Shown: positions 9,253 to 18,449, numbered from the stretch's first letter. The stretch: 64,000 nt of DNA from Caballeronia udeis (GCF_001544555.2 NZ_FCOK02000038.1:1-64000), one strand, 5' to 3'. The notes: a model not told the origin generated them from the letters alone. Program-made: numbers and translations.

Positions 9253-9660
9253 TCAACGCATTTGAACCAGCATCCGGTCAAAGCTTTTCATGACGTGATC
9301 CCATGCCGCATCCGAGTAATCCTCACGCGCTCTCGCGCACATGCACGCAAACGCCATCAAACGCCGCGCCGTGTGTTCGCAATGAGTCAGCGGCATTGCG
9401 GCGGCACCATCTTCCTGAAGTCCGGCAAACTGATCCTGAGCGCAGTCTGCGGAACGGTTTAATCTTTCCAGCCGGGCTCGCAGAATATCCGCCAGCCACG
9501 GCAACTCGGCCGAGCACGAATCGGCATAAGCCTCGATTGCCGCACGAGCGTGCGAATCTGACGCGAGATCCAGCGTCACATAACGCAAGCTGTCGGCCGG
9601 CTGCTGAGGCCGGATTTTCGACTTCCACGCAAGCGGGCCGCCGCTGGATTTATTCAACAT
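9253..9660 (-). CDS. Hypothetical protein, 135 residues
   Basis: I do not recognise this protein. It is mainly alpha-helical by composition, cytoplasmic (no signal or membrane segment), and has seven cysteines spread along it. One helix-like stretch (ARAAIEAYADSCSAELPWLADILRARLERL) could mediate dimerisation. It starts with ATG after GGGGGC, 14 bases downstream of another small gene on the same strand (9675-9905), so the two probably form an operon. The ordinary start context and codon pattern support a real gene, but no function can be given. Confidence 0.5.
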   Translation of the reverse strand: MLNKSSGGPLAWKSKIRPQQPADSLRYVTLDLASDSHARAAIEAYADSCSAELPWLADILRARLERLNRSADCAQDQFAGLQEDGAAAMPLTHCEHTARRLMAFACMCARAREDYSDAAWDHVMKSFDRMLVQMR

Positions 9661-9674
9661 TCAAAGCCCCCGGT

Positions 9675-9905
9675 CTAGTGGGACGCCACGAGATTGCTTA
9701 AGAGCGATTGCACCGCAACGTCCTGCGTATGGCTCAGACCGGAATCCCGTAACGTCAATAAACGGTTGCGCCAATAGTTCGCTTGAAAAATCGCGCCATC
9801 AGCTCCCATTGCCAGACAACGCGACATGACCGCTTCAATATGGAGTATTTCCGCGTCGATGATTATCGACGCACAATTTCCCTGGTATTGCATTCTGGTA
9901 TTCAC
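9675..9905 (-). CDS. Hypothetical small protein, 76 residues
   Basis: An unrecognised 76-residue protein. The GTG at 9905 has GGGGA six bases upstream; an internal ATG at 9893 is an alternative. The middle (EAVMSRCLAMGADGAIFQANYWRNRLLTLRDSGL) looks like an ordinary helical protein. It appears to be the first gene of a two-gene unit with the 135-residue protein. An 8-base dyad (9853-9860 with 9865-9872) lies inside its 5' part and may be regulatory or chance. No function is proposed. Confidence 0.4.
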   Translation of the reverse strand: MNTRMQYQGNCASIIIDAEILHIEAVMSRCLAMGADGAIFQANYWRNRLLTLRDSGLSHTQDVAVQSLLSNLVASH

Positions 9906-9933
9906 TTGATATCCCCGGAAACAGACGTCTTGT

Positions 9934-10022
9934 GCGCGACGAACCGGCCTCTCAGCGCTGAATAATGCGGTTCGCCTTCATGGGTTCTCAGCCCTTGGCG
10001 CGTGGCGCCGGGCATGTTTTTT
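9934..10022 (+). ncRNA. Candidate structured RNA or attenuated leader
   Basis: Two stem-loops follow each other on the plus strand. The first pairs CGAACCG (9940-9946) with CGGTTCG (9968-9974). The second pairs GCCC/GGCGC with GCGCC/GGGC (9991-10013, with a two-base bulge) and is followed at once by TTTTTT (10017-10022), which is the layout of a Rho-independent terminator. No plus-strand gene lies upstream, so the terminator ends either a small RNA or a leader transcript of the binding-protein gene at 10286. I could not find a convincing promoter upstream. Confidence 0.35.
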
Positions 10023-10174
10023 CCCCACTGATTTTATTGACCGAAGGACAAACCAAAAATGTCTTTCGATGAAGTACTCTAACGCCAATCAATACGCTGT
10101 TTGTCGTACTTGTCAGTATTTAACAGTCCGGCCAGAGCGCCCCGGCAGGGATGCCCGAAGGCATTGAAAGCAAA

Positions 10175-10256
10175 AACGTTTGCGCGGCTATATCGCGGGG
10201 TTGTTCCCTAACGACCCGTGTGCTCACGGCGTTTAAACTTCGCCGGCGCAAACGTT
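10175..10256. promoter_or_regulatory. Inverted-repeat operator candidate upstream of binding-protein gene
   Basis: AACGTTTGCGC at 10175-10185 is repeated exactly in inverted orientation (GCGCAAACGTT) at 10246-10256. The pair is 60 bases apart and ends 29 bases before the ATG at 10286. The half-site resembles LacI/GalR-type operators, and the spacing would allow two sites to be bridged. It could equally form a long-range stem in the leader RNA. No LacI-type regulator is encoded in this window. Confidence 0.4.
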
Positions 10257-10285
10257 ATCGATTCATTCACTCCTTACGGTTATCC

Positions 10286-11080
10286 ATGAAATCGTTCCTG
10301 CTGAAGCTTTCCACATTCGCGTTCATTGCCGGCGTTGCAACAGCGAGCACCGCGACTACTGTTGTTCAAGCTGCCGAATTGCACGTCATGAGCTCAGGCG
10401 GATTTACCGCGGCTTATAAAATCCTCGGGCCGAAATTCGCCGCGGCAAGCGGCAATACCCTGGACACGGCCCTTGGTCCGTCCATGGGCAAAGCGCCCGA
10501 AGCCATTCCAAACCGGCTGGCCCGGGGCGAACCGGCGGACGTGGTGATCATGGTCGGCTACGCGCTCGACGACCTCATTAAACAGGGCAAGGTGATTCCG
10601 GGCTCACGTGTGGAACTCGCCGATTCAGCCATCGGCATGGTCGTGCGTTCCGGTGCGCCGAAGCCGGACATCACGACGGTTGCAGCGTTCAAGGACACAT
10701 TGCTGCATGCGAAGTCGGTTGCCTACTCCGACAGCGCGAGCGGCGTGTACATGCAGAACGAGTTGTTCAAGCGTCTTGGCATAGAGGACCAGATCCGGCC
10801 GAAGGCGACCATGGTGCCGAAGATTCCGGTGGCGTCGGTGGTGGCCAACGGCGACTACGAACTCGGCTTCCAGCAAGTGAGTGAACTGCTGCCCGTGCCG
10901 GACGTAACCTTCGTCGGCAAGATCCCCGAGTCCGTGCAGTCGATTACGCGATTTGCAGCCGGCATTCCGGTGGGCGCGCAACATCCGGCCGAAGCGAAGG
11001 CGCTGCTCGAGTATCTCGCCTCGCCGGAAGCGGCGCCGGTCGTCACGCAGACGGGACTCGACCCTGTCACACCGCATTGA
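10286..11080 (+). CDS. Periplasmic substrate-binding protein, molybdate-type fold
   Basis: A 264-residue exported solute-binding protein of the ModA-like extracellular family. The ATG at 10286 gives a standard signal peptide (MKSFLLKLSTFAFIAGVATA... VQAAELHV). A longer frame from 10151 only adds residues before it. Family features include LHVMSSGGFTAAYKILGPKFAAASG, ANGDYELGFQQVSELLP and a closing AAPVVTQTGLDP. No permease or ATPase is next to it, so it either works with a transporter encoded elsewhere or acts as a periplasmic binding protein alone. Many Burkholderiaceae carry such orphan members, and the substrate need not be molybdate. The flavoprotein gene starts 51 bases downstream and may be cotranscribed. 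Confidence 0.82.
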   Translation: MKSFLLKLSTFAFIAGVATASTATTVVQAAELHVMSSGGFTAAYKILGPKFAAASGNTLDTALGPSMGKAPEAIPNRLARGEPADVVIMVGYALDDLIKQGKVIPGSRVELADSAIGMVVRSGAPKPDITTVAAFKDTLLHAKSVAYSDSASGVYMQNELFKRLGIEDQIRPKATMVPKIPVASVVANGDYELGFQQVSELLPVPDVTFVGKIPESVQSITRFAAGIPVGAQHPAEAKALLEYLASPEAAPVVTQTGLDPVTPH

Positions 11081-11131
11081 ACGGGGCCTGCTAATGTACG
11101 GTCTGGACCCTGATCACCGAAGGAGCGGAGC

Positions 11132-11737
11132 ATGTTGACGAGCGTCGAACAACTGGAGGATATCTACGGCAAGCCGAACGAGCGGTCGGTGCGCAAGGAG
11201 ATTTCGTTCATCAGCGAGGACTATGCGGCGTTCATCCTTGCGTCGCCGTTCGTGATGCTGGCGTCGGCGGGAGAGGACGGGCTCGACTGCTCGCCCAAGG
11301 GCGATGCAATGGGCTTCGTCCGGATCCTCGATGCCCATACGCTCGCCATTCCCGACCGCCCGGGCAATAACCGTATCGATACACTCAGGAACCTCGTGCA
11401 TGACCCGCGCGTGGCCCTCCTGTTTCTGGTGCCGGGCGTGGGGGAAATGATGCGGGTGAACGGCCGTGCATCGATTGCCGACGACAGCGAGTTGCTCGCC
11501 TCGTTCAGTGTCAATGGCAAACCGCCGCGCACGGTGATCCTCGTGCATGTGGAGTCCGTGTATTTCCACTGTTCGAAGGCGGTCGTGAGATCGGACTTGT
11601 GGAACGGCGAGAAGCACGTCGACCGCTCGAGCTTGCCCTCGGCCGGCGCCATGCTGCAGAACGTAAGCGACGCCAGCTTCGACGGCGACGCCTACGATCG
11701 TGCATTGCCCGGACGCCTCAAGACCGACCTGTACTAG
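11132..11737 (+). CDS. PPOX-class FMN-dependent flavoprotein
   Basis: A 201-residue protein of the pyridoxamine 5'-phosphate oxidase-like split-barrel family (MSMEG_1061-type FMN-binding proteins). Typical segments are SPFVMLASAGEDGLDCSPKGDAMGFVRI, the flavin-binding PDRPGNNRIDTLRNLVHDPRVALLFLVPG and VESVYFHCSKAVVRSDLW near the C-terminus. These proteins bind FMN or F420 and reduce or oxidise small molecules; the true substrate here is unknown. AAGGAGCGGAGC precedes the ATG. It follows the orphan binding protein in the same direction and is convergent with the alcohol dehydrogenase, whose stop is only about 17 bases away. Confidence 0.88.
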   Translation: MLTSVEQLEDIYGKPNERSVRKEISFISEDYAAFILASPFVMLASAGEDGLDCSPKGDAMGFVRILDAHTLAIPDRPGNNRIDTLRNLVHDPRVALLFLVPGVGEMMRVNGRASIADDSELLASFSVNGKPPRTVILVHVESVYFHCSKAVVRSDLWNGEKHVDRSSLPSAGAMLQNVSDASFDGDAYDRALPGRLKTDLY

Positions 11738-11754
11738 ACGCCGCCCTGGTCCTG

Positions 11755-12843
11755 CTACTTCCAGGCTTGCGGTGAGTCACCGCATACCACCGTGCATTGC
11801 AGGCCCGACATGCGGCCGGCTTCGTCAATAGCCGCTTCCAGTTCGGCGAATGGAAACGTCTTCAGCTCGACGGACGCGAGCGGCAACTGGCGCGACGCGG
11901 CCAGCGCAACCAGCGCGAGATAGTCGGCGGGCGTGTACATGAAGTTGCCGATCAGTTCCCAGTTGTTCAGCAGCATCTCGGAGTAGGGGATCGGCAAGTC
12001 CACCAGCATGCTGCCCATCAGCACGAGGCGCCCGCCACGGCGCAGGCTTCTTAGCGTAGCGAGCGTGGCGTTGGCATCGGTTGCATTGCCGACCATATCG
12101 AAGGCCAGGTCCGCACCGCCGCCCGCCGCCGCGCGAATGGCCGCAACATCGTGCGCGGCGTCGCCCGACAGCACGACCGGCACTACGCGGCCTTGTCCGA
12201 GTTCCACCAGCGTTTGCAGCGGCTCTGCACGCCTGCCGAGCGCAACCACCCTGCTCGCGCCCATCGCCACCGCGGCGAGTACGGCCGCCGAGCCGAAGTA
12301 GCCGGTCGCACCGTTGACGATCACGGTTTCACCCGCCGCCAGCCGTCCGCGCCGCAAACCGCCGAACGGCACCGCGAACTTGCCCAGGATCGCGAGGCGC
12401 TCGGCCGGGAGATCGTCGAGTCCATTGAGCGGAATCAGCGTCGATGCCGGGAATTCCGCCACTTCGCGCAAGGTGCCATGTGGAAATTCGGCGAGCATCG
12501 GCGCGCTGTCGGGGCCAAGGCCAGTCAGCGCGATCAGCACTTGCGCCGGTTCGCGCACCGTTTCATTCGCCATCCAGTACGGGTTCACCGCAACGCGCTG
12601 GCCAACGTGAAAAGACATCCCCCCTTCGCCGACCGCTTCCACACGGCCAACGCCGTTTGTCCCCGGCGAGAACGGTCCCGGCGGATACGCATACGGCAAC
12701 TTGCCTTCAACGTGAGCACGCGTGTAGCTGAGCAGCGGCACGGCTTCCATCCGGACAGCCACCGCGTTGCGACGCGGCAGCGGTTGTGCAACGTCGCGCA
12801 GCGCCAGCGGCGTACCGGGTTCATCGAGCATCCAGGCTTTCAT
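11755..12843 (-). CDS. Zinc-type alcohol dehydrogenase / quinone oxidoreductase family protein
   Basis: A 362-residue medium-chain dehydrogenase/reductase. An N-terminal GroES-like domain (VRMEAVPLLSYTRAHVEGKLPYAYPPGPFSPGTNGVGRVEAVG) is followed by a Rossmann domain with nucleotide motif VNGATGYFGSAAVLAAVAMGASRVVALGRR. The usual catalytic zinc ligands Cys/His of the ADH branch are not evident, so a zinc-independent quinone oxidoreductase-like enzyme is likely. The ATG at 12843 has GAGGGGAA at a good distance and begins at the conserved MKAWMLDEPG; the longer frame to 12858 is not needed. It is divergent from the LysR gene at 12934, which probably controls it. Confidence 0.85.
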   Translation of the reverse strand: MKAWMLDEPGTPLALRDVAQPLPRRNAVAVRMEAVPLLSYTRAHVEGKLPYAYPPGPFSPGTNGVGRVEAVGEGGMSFHVGQRVAVNPYWMANETVREPAQVLIALTGLGPDSAPMLAEFPHGTLREVAEFPASTLIPLNGLDDLPAERLAILGKFAVPFGGLRRGRLAAGETVIVNGATGYFGSAAVLAAVAMGASRVVALGRRAEPLQTLVELGQGRVVPVVLSGDAAHDVAAIRAAAGGGADLAFDMVGNATDANATLATLRSLRRGGRLVLMGSMLVDLPIPYSEMLLNNWELIGNFMYTPADYLALVALAASRQLPLASVELKTFPFAELEAAIDEAGRMSGLQCTVVCGDSPQAWK

Positions 12844-12933
12844 CTGTATTCCCCTCAAGGTCGGTTGGACAGTTGAACTCTAGGTGTCGCGCACGTATTC
12901 TTGAAATCAATTACTGGAATGTGACCTATCAAC

Positions 12934-13845
12934 ATGATTGATCTTCGCGGTATCGACCTGAATCTGCTCGTCTCGCTGGACGCGTTGCTTGCCGAATCGA
13001 ACGTCACGCGTGCAGCGCAACGACTGCATCTGACGCAGCCCGCTGTGTCGACCCAACTTGCGCGGCTGCGGCAAATCTTCGGCGATCCGTTGCTGATTCC
13101 CGCCGAAACCGGCCGGGGCATGACGCGCAGCACGCGGGCGCTCGAGTTGATGGAACCGCTGCACGTGGCCTTGAAAAATCTCGAAGCGGTCGTGCGCCAT
13201 CAGCCTTCCTTCGACCCGCATACGGACCGCCGCAGCTTTGTGATTGCCGCGAACGACAACGCCACGGCGGTGCTCGGCCAGCGGCTGATGGAGCAGTTGC
13301 CGACGCTGGCGGGGCCGGGCGTGCGGATCGCGTTTGTCGTGGCCGACCAGCCGTCGATGGCGACCCGCCTCGAGCGCGGTGAAATCGATTTGCTGCTGGG
13401 CTCGGAGCGGATGGTCCCGGCGTCGATGAAAGCCCGCAAACTCTTCGACGAGCATTTTGTCGTCGTCCAGCGCAAGCGGCATCCACGCGGCACTGCGCCG
13501 CTCGATCTCGACACGTATTGCGCGCTCGACCACGTATTGGTGTCGACGAGCGGGGGCAGTTTTCATGGCTTCATGGACGAACACCTGGACGCGCTGGGAC
13601 GCGAGCGCCGGGTCGTGTTGTCAGTACAGCATTTCACGCTGGTGCCGGAGTTGCTGGTGCGCACGGATTATGTTTCGACGCTGCCTGCCCGGTTTGCCGA
13701 GCGTTATCGGGAACGCCTCGATATCTTCGCTCTGCCGTTCGAGGCACGCGGTTTTACGCTGTTCGCTGCGTGGCCGCTCCGGAGTCAGGCCGATCCGGCG
13801 CACGTGTGGCTGCGTGACACGCTGGCTGAGATCGCCGGGGCGTAG
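12934..13845 (+). CDS. LysR-family transcriptional regulator
   Basis: A 303-residue LysR-type regulator with the N-terminal winged helix (LNLLVSLDALLAESNVTRAAQRLHLTQPAVSTQLARLRQIFGDPLLI) and a periplasmic-binding-protein-like effector domain (about 95-300). The recognition segment is close to that of NodD/NahR-type regulators. It is divergent from the oxidoreductase gene at 12843 across 90 bases, which contain the dyad TTGAAATCAA (12901-12910). That arrangement is typical for autoregulated control of the neighbour. The inducer is unknown. Confidence 0.92.
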   Translation: MIDLRGIDLNLLVSLDALLAESNVTRAAQRLHLTQPAVSTQLARLRQIFGDPLLIPAETGRGMTRSTRALELMEPLHVALKNLEAVVRHQPSFDPHTDRRSFVIAANDNATAVLGQRLMEQLPTLAGPGVRIAFVVADQPSMATRLERGEIDLLLGSERMVPASMKARKLFDEHFVVVQRKRHPRGTAPLDLDTYCALDHVLVSTSGGSFHGFMDEHLDALGRERRVVLSVQHFTLVPELLVRTDYVSTLPARFAERYRERLDIFALPFEARGFTLFAAWPLRSQADPAHVWLRDTLAEIAGA

Positions 13846-13958
13846 GTAACCCGTCAAATCGCCGATACGGCGTTTCGTCCGGACGCCGACGTGCCGGGGT
13901 GAATCGGTAAAATGACTTATCATGTTGCCCCCAACTGCGACATCCGACATGGCGAACG

Positions 13959-15200
13959 ATGGCAGAACTGAGTGAAATCTCACGGTTTGACGCCGAGACG
14001 AATTTCAGACTCGACCGCCTGTGGTCCGAGTTCGAAGACCCGTCGGTGGAACAGGAGTTTCAGCTCCAGCGCCGGGCCGCCACCCATACCTCTCTGGTGC
14101 GCACGCTTGTTTTCTCCAGCCTGTTTTACGTCGCCTTCACAATTACCGACGTAGCCGCCCTTGGTTATTCCCGCACCACCCTCGTGCTTTTCCTCGCGCG
14201 CTGCTGCCTTGCATTGACGTGTTTGATCGGCTTGCGTGCCGTCACCTTGCTGCGGGTTTCCATCGCCTCCTTGCGCGGGGCTGCGAGCGCGGTCGAAGTC
14301 GTCGGCTTTACCGCGTTCATGATGATCACATGGCTTCGTCCCACCGGGATGGTCGCGCACTGCATGTCCATGTGCATCTTGCTGGTCGTGGTTTACAACT
14401 TCATTCCGAACAAGCTGATTTGGGCCGGGCTTATCTCCGTTACCGCGACGGTCGCGTTTATCGTCATTTCCGCGGCATTGAAGACACTGGATTCGCCGAC
14501 GTTGCTGACGTCGACGATGCTTCTGGCCTTCACCAATGTGCTCGGTTATGTCACGGCTCGCCGCCACAACCGGCTGGCCCGCGATGAGTTCTGCCAGCAC
14601 GCGATGTTGCGCAACCTCTCTGTGCGCGACTACCTCACCGACTGCTTCAACCGGCGATACCTGACCGACGTGCTGTTCGACGCCGAACTTCAGCGCACCC
14701 GCCGATACAAGCTCAAGCTTGCAGTCATCCTGTGCGACATCGACCACTTCAAGCAGATCAACGATACCTATGGGCATCCTGCAGGCGATGCAGTCTTGCG
14801 GACCTTCGCCGCCATGCTGCTTGCTCACACGCGGCATCAGGTCGACAGCGTGATTCGCTACGGCGGCGAGGAATTCCTGTTGCTGCTTCCGCAAACCGAC
14901 CTTGCCGGCGCGACGGTACTTGCCGAGCGCATGCGCCAATCGTTCGAACTGACGACCACGCGCGCGTGGGATGGCCGTGAGGTGCGTTCCACCGCAAGTT
15001 TCGGTGTTGTGTCCGTGAATTACGTGGACGAGTCAGGTCTTGTGACCGAGGAAAGCGTGGTGGGTGCGGCGGATGCGCAGTTGTACCGGGCGAAGAACGC
15101 CGGGCGCAATCGGGTCTGCGCCAGCGCGGCGCCGGCCGCATCGAGTGCGCCAAGCCGGGATGCCGGGCAAGAAAGCGTCGTTGTCGCCACGCGGCCCTAG
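13959..15200 (+). CDS. Membrane diguanylate cyclase (GGDEF domain)
   Basis: A 413-residue membrane protein with about six transmembrane helices (about 45-205) and a C-terminal GGDEF domain that makes cyclic di-GMP. The active-site motif reads RYGGEEF, an accepted variant, and the metal and substrate residues are in CDIDHFKQINDTYGHPAGDAVL. The DYLTDCFNRRYL segment opens the domain. No RxxD inhibitory site is seen at the usual place before GGEEF (the sequence is RHQVDSVIRYGGEEF). A tail rich in Ala and Ser follows the domain. There is no EAL domain. It stands alone between the LysR gene and the convergent allA. The membrane part is not an obvious MASE domain I can name. Confidence 0.92.
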   Translation: MAELSEISRFDAETNFRLDRLWSEFEDPSVEQEFQLQRRAATHTSLVRTLVFSSLFYVAFTITDVAALGYSRTTLVLFLARCCLALTCLIGLRAVTLLRVSIASLRGAASAVEVVGFTAFMMITWLRPTGMVAHCMSMCILLVVVYNFIPNKLIWAGLISVTATVAFIVISAALKTLDSPTLLTSTMLLAFTNVLGYVTARRHNRLARDEFCQHAMLRNLSVRDYLTDCFNRRYLTDVLFDAELQRTRRYKLKLAVILCDIDHFKQINDTYGHPAGDAVLRTFAAMLLAHTRHQVDSVIRYGGEEFLLLLPQTDLAGATVLAERMRQSFELTTTRAWDGREVRSTASFGVVSVNYVDESGLVTEESVVGAADAQLYRAKNAGRNRVCASAAPAASSAPSRDAGQESVVVATRP

Positions 15201-15333
15201 TTATTGAAGCGCGCTGCGGTTATCGGCGTGCGGACACCAGCAGCATCATGGGGCGCTCGCGCTCCTCGGCCAGTTCAGGCCGTGCGGCAACCTCGTCGTC
15301 TGTCGGACCCCATTCCGACGAGAAGGTCAGCCT

Positions 15334-15852
15334 TTACGCGGCTGACGGATAAACGAGAGTGTCTTCAAGCAGGCGCACACTCCCGGATAGATAGGTTTCC
15401 TCACAATTATCTCCCTCACCTCCCCTATCCACCACAATGAAGTCTGCGGCCACGTCCAACACGATCAGCGGATGATGCCAGACGCCCCGCGCGTAGTTCA
15501 CGCCCTGCCAGCCGCGCGTGAAGAATGCCCGCAGTTTCGACCCATCGAATTCACCCGCCGGCGCGACCACCACCAGATACGACACCACGCCGAGCGGCAG
15601 GAACGCCTGGCTGCCTAGCGGATGGCGCTCCATCATCGAGATCTCGACGGGCTGAGCACGCGGCTGCCCCCGGAACACGTTGATGAGCGGCCGGCCGCCA
15701 GCGTCCGCGCCGACATCCACGCATGCCAGGTCGTGGAAGCGCTCCGTCGTGCCGCCGTTGATCGGAAAATGCCGCGCGCCGTCGAGTTCGATGACATCGC
15801 CGAACGGCTCGAACGCCGCGCGCGTCAGGGGTTCAAGCGTAAGCGTACGCAT
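15334..15852 (-). CDS. allA: Ureidoglycolate lyase
   Basis: A 172-residue AllA-family protein, which splits ureidoglycolate to glyoxylate and urea, the last step of allantoate breakdown. Family motifs are visible: [16 protein letters not shown] at the N-terminus, [30 protein letters not shown] in the middle and [33 protein letters not shown] toward the end, containing the catalytic/metal region. It follows the allantoicase gene with a gap of only 6 bases, so the two are cotranscribed. A 7-base stem (15326-15332 with 15340-15346) overlaps its stop but has no T run. Confidence 0.95.
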   Translation of the reverse strand: MRTLTLEPLTRAAFEPFGDVIELDGARHFPINGGTTERFHDLACVDVGADAGGRPLINVFRGQPRAQPVEISMMERHPLGSQAFLPLGVVSYLVVVAPAGEFDGSKLRAFFTRGWQGVNYARGVWHHPLIVLDVAADFIVVDRGGEGDNCEETYLSGSVRLLEDTLVYPSAA

Positions 15853-15858
15853 GGCTGC

Positions 15859-16869
15859 TTACTCGATCGCGCCGAACAGGCGCAAGCGCGAGACGCCGCC
15901 GTCCGGGAACATGTTGAAACGAACGTGCGTGACGGGCCCAAGCGCCGCCACTTCACTTTCGAATCGATGAATGTTATCCGCCGACAGCTTTTGTTGCGGC
16001 AGCAGCACCGGCCAGAACATCGCCTGCGTGACGAGCGACTCGTCCGTGCCGCCAGCGACACGCGCGGCCTGCAGCGAACAGCCATCGGGGAAATTGCCCT
16101 TGAAGTGGGCGGTATCGACTTCGATGGCATGGATCACGCCGGGGTGCGCCAGCGCCACGATCGCCCAGTCGTTGCCGGGCTCGCGGCGACGCCGCGTTTC
16201 CCAGCCGTCGCCCATGTCCACACCTCGCCCGGGCATCAGCATCTGCGAAGCCGGTCCGAAATGCTGGTTGTTCGCCGCCACCAGATAAGCGCCGTTTTCA
16301 ATTGCGGCAAGGTCAACGCGTGTACCGCGCTCCACGCGCGTCCAGTCCACCTTCGGCTGAGCATACACACGCAATCGCGCGATGCCGCCGTCCGGGTAAA
16401 TATTCACGCGCAGGTGGGTGTAGGCACGAGCATCGGAGATCGGCAGATAGTGATGCTGGTTGCCCTGCAGCGTGGTCGCCGGCACGATCTCGCGCCAGTC
16501 GGCATTGTCTTGCGGGGTGGCGCTGTCGCTCGTGCAGGCATCGACTGACGCTGCCGGAGGGAAGTTGCCGGTGAAGTGGCTCGTATCCAGGTCGATGCCG
16601 TGAATGGTGCCCGGCCGCGCCAGTTTGACGATGCAGAAATCGTAGCCGGTGGTGCGCTTGCGGCGTGTTTCCCAGCCGTCCATCCACTTGCCGTTGTCAT
16701 CGTATTTACCGGGGATGAAAACCGCCGGCTGCGGGTCGAGCATCCGCTCCTTGGGCGCGAAGAATTCGTCGCTGGCGAAGAGCGCTGTCGCGCCGAGACG
16801 CGGATCGGCGAGGTTCATGAAGCGGCGGGTAAATGCCGGCGCGTTGAGGTCGAGGACGGGACTGGCCAT
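15859..16869 (-). CDS. alc: Allantoicase
   Basis: A 336-residue allantoicase, which hydrolyses allantoate to ureidoglycolate and urea. The protein has the family's two repeated jelly-roll domains. In the first repeat [39 protein letters not shown] and [19 protein letters not shown] occur. The second repeat matches them with [40 protein letters not shown] and [19 protein letters not shown]. The length is usual for the family. It lies between dctA (51 bases upstream) and allA (6 bases downstream) on the same strand, giving a two-step route from allantoate to glyoxylate. Confidence 0.97.
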   Translation of the reverse strand: MASPVLDLNAPAFTRRFMNLADPRLGATALFASDEFFAPKERMLDPQPAVFIPGKYDDNGKWMDGWETRRKRTTGYDFCIVKLARPGTIHGIDLDTSHFTGNFPPAASVDACTSDSATPQDNADWREIVPATTLQGNQHHYLPISDARAYTHLRVNIYPDGGIARLRVYAQPKVDWTRVERGTRVDLAAIENGAYLVAANNQHFGPASQMLMPGRGVDMGDGWETRRRREPGNDWAIVALAHPGVIHAIEVDTAHFKGNFPDGCSLQAARVAGGTDESLVTQAMFWPVLLPQQKLSADNIHRFESEVAALGPVTHVRFNMFPDGGVSRLRLFGAIE

Positions 16870-16920
16870 GAGGTGGTTTCCTTTAAAACGATTCAGGGAA
16901 TGGCGACAAACACGGCACGC

Positions 16921-18243
16921 TCAGACAGCGTGCGCGGGTTCGTGGCCATGACTTGCACCGGCGTGATCGGCCGGCACGAAAAGCAGTTCGGCATCCTGGT
17001 TCAGCACGCGCGTGGCGCGGACACGGTCAATATCCTTCTCCCACACGGCCACGACCACCGTCGCGACGCAGTTGCCGATCAGGTTGGTGACAGCGCGCGC
17101 AATACCGACGAACCAGTCCACCGGCAGGATCAGCACGAGGCCGAGCACGGGAATGGCGGGAATCGCGGAAAGTGTGGCGGCGAGAATCACGATGGCCGAG
17201 CCGGGAATGCCATGCGCGCCCTTCGATGTCACCAGCGACACCAGCACCACGACGATCAAATCGTGGATCGACAGCGGCGTGTTGGTGGCCTGCGCGATGA
17301 AGATCACGGCGAGCGTGAGATAGATCGAGAAGCCGTCGAGGTTGAACGAATAACCAGTCGGGATCACCAGGCCGACGGTGGAATCCTTCACGCCCATCCA
17401 TTCGAGCTTGCGCATGATCTGCGGCAGCACGGCGTCCGACGAAGCGGTGCCGAGCACGATCAGCAGTTCCTCGCGCAGATATCGCACGAGCTTGAAGATG
17501 CTGAAACCGGTAAGCCGCATCACCACGCCGAGCACGACGAACACAAACAGGAAGCAGCTCGCATAAAACACGATCACCAGCATGCCGAGTTGCTTGAGCG
17601 ACTCGACGCCATACGTGCCGGTCGTGAACGCAATCGCACCGAGCACGCCGAGCGGCGCGAGCTTGATGATGAAACCCATGATGCGAAAGAACACGTGCGA
17701 CAGTTCATCGATAAGACTCGTCACGCGCTGCGCTTTCTGGCCCAGCAGCGAGAGCGCCGCGCCGAACAGCACGGAGAACACCAGCACCTGCAGGATGTCG
17801 CCCTTCGCGAAGGCGTCGGTGGCGGTATCGGGAATGATCTTGAGCAGGAAGCCCGCCGTGTCCTTCAGGCTTTTTGCGTGTTCCGTATAGGTGGCGAGCG
17901 AACCGGCATCGAGCGTATGCAGGTCGATATTCATGCCCACGCCCGGCCGGGTGGCGTACGCGAGCACGGCGCCAATCACGAGCGCGAGCGTGGTCATGAC
18001 CTCGAAATAGACCACCGACTTCAACCCGACCCGTCCGACCTTCTTCAGGTTCCCGGCGCTTGCCATGCCCGAGACGACCACGCAGAACACGATCGGCCCG
18101 ATCACCATCTTGATGAGCTTGAGGAATCCGTCGCCGAGCGGCCTGAGAGTCTGGGCGAAATGAGGGAACACCGCGCCGATCACGATCCCCGCGACCAGCG
18201 CGATCATGACCCGTCCAAACAGGGAATTAAGAAATCTCAACAC
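16921..18243 (-). CDS. dctA: Dicarboxylate/amino acid:cation symporter (DctA-like)
   Basis: A secondary transporter of about 440 residues, of the DAACS family (DctA/GltP), with around eight membrane helices and re-entrant loops. Signatures are IKMVIGPIVFCVVVSGMAS, the serine-rich hairpin LLIVLGTASSDAVLPQIM and the motif VIPTGYSFNLDGFSIYLTLAVIFIAQ. The GTG at 18243 has GAGGAG upstream and starts at the conserved LRFLNSLFGRVMIAL; the start at 18285 would add 14 residues. It is first in line with alc and allA, so it may import C4-dicarboxylates or another anion used together with allantoate. A strong sigma-70-type promoter and a GntR-type operator lie upstream. Confidence 0.9.
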   Translation of the reverse strand: MLRFLNSLFGRVMIALVAGIVIGAVFPHFAQTLRPLGDGFLKLIKMVIGPIVFCVVVSGMASAGNLKKVGRVGLKSVVYFEVMTTLALVIGAVLAYATRPGVGMNIDLHTLDAGSLATYTEHAKSLKDTAGFLLKIIPDTATDAFAKGDILQVLVFSVLFGAALSLLGQKAQRVTSLIDELSHVFFRIMGFIIKLAPLGVLGAIAFTTGTYGVESLKQLGMLVIVFYASCFLFVFVVLGVVMRLTGFSIFKLVRYLREELLIVLGTASSDAVLPQIMRKLEWMGVKDSTVGLVIPTGYSFNLDGFSIYLTLAVIFIAQATNTPLSIHDLIVVVLVSLVTSKGAHGIPGSAIVILAATLSAIPAIPVLGLVLILPVDWFVGIARAVTNLIGNCVATVVVAVWEKDIDRVRATRVLNQDAELLFVPADHAGASHGHEPAHAV

Positions 18244-18298
18244 GATGTTTCTCCTCGATGTCGCACGGCACGGGATGATGACCATGCTAACTGTTCAG

Positions 18299-18354
18299 AC
18301 TGGTCCGACCAGTTGCTGATGAGGAATATTAGAAAGCCGATATAGTGGAGTCAA
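18299..18354 (-). promoter_or_regulatory. dctA-alc-allA promoter with GntR-type operator
   Basis: On the minus strand, TTGACT (18354-18349) and TAATAT (18331-18326) are 17 bases apart, a near-consensus sigma-70 promoter. The predicted start of transcription is close to 18319. Directly downstream lies ACTGGTCCGACCAGT (18299-18313), a perfect palindrome (7+1+7) with the TGGTNNNACCA core used by FadR-like GntR proteins. A repressor here would block elongation. The same GGTCNGACC core recurs before the divergent GntR gene. Confidence 0.7.
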
Positions 18355-18449
18355 GATCCGTTTGATACCGGTTTACCCGGCTTTTCAGCGTGCTTTCAAG
18401 CGGAAAACCGAATCAGGGCAGACGCTTGGGGCGGAGCGCGCCTACAATG

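Noticed and set aside
16576-18345. A 589-codon frame on the plus strand
   Set aside because: It is the mirror of alc and dctA, and is charged and low in structure.
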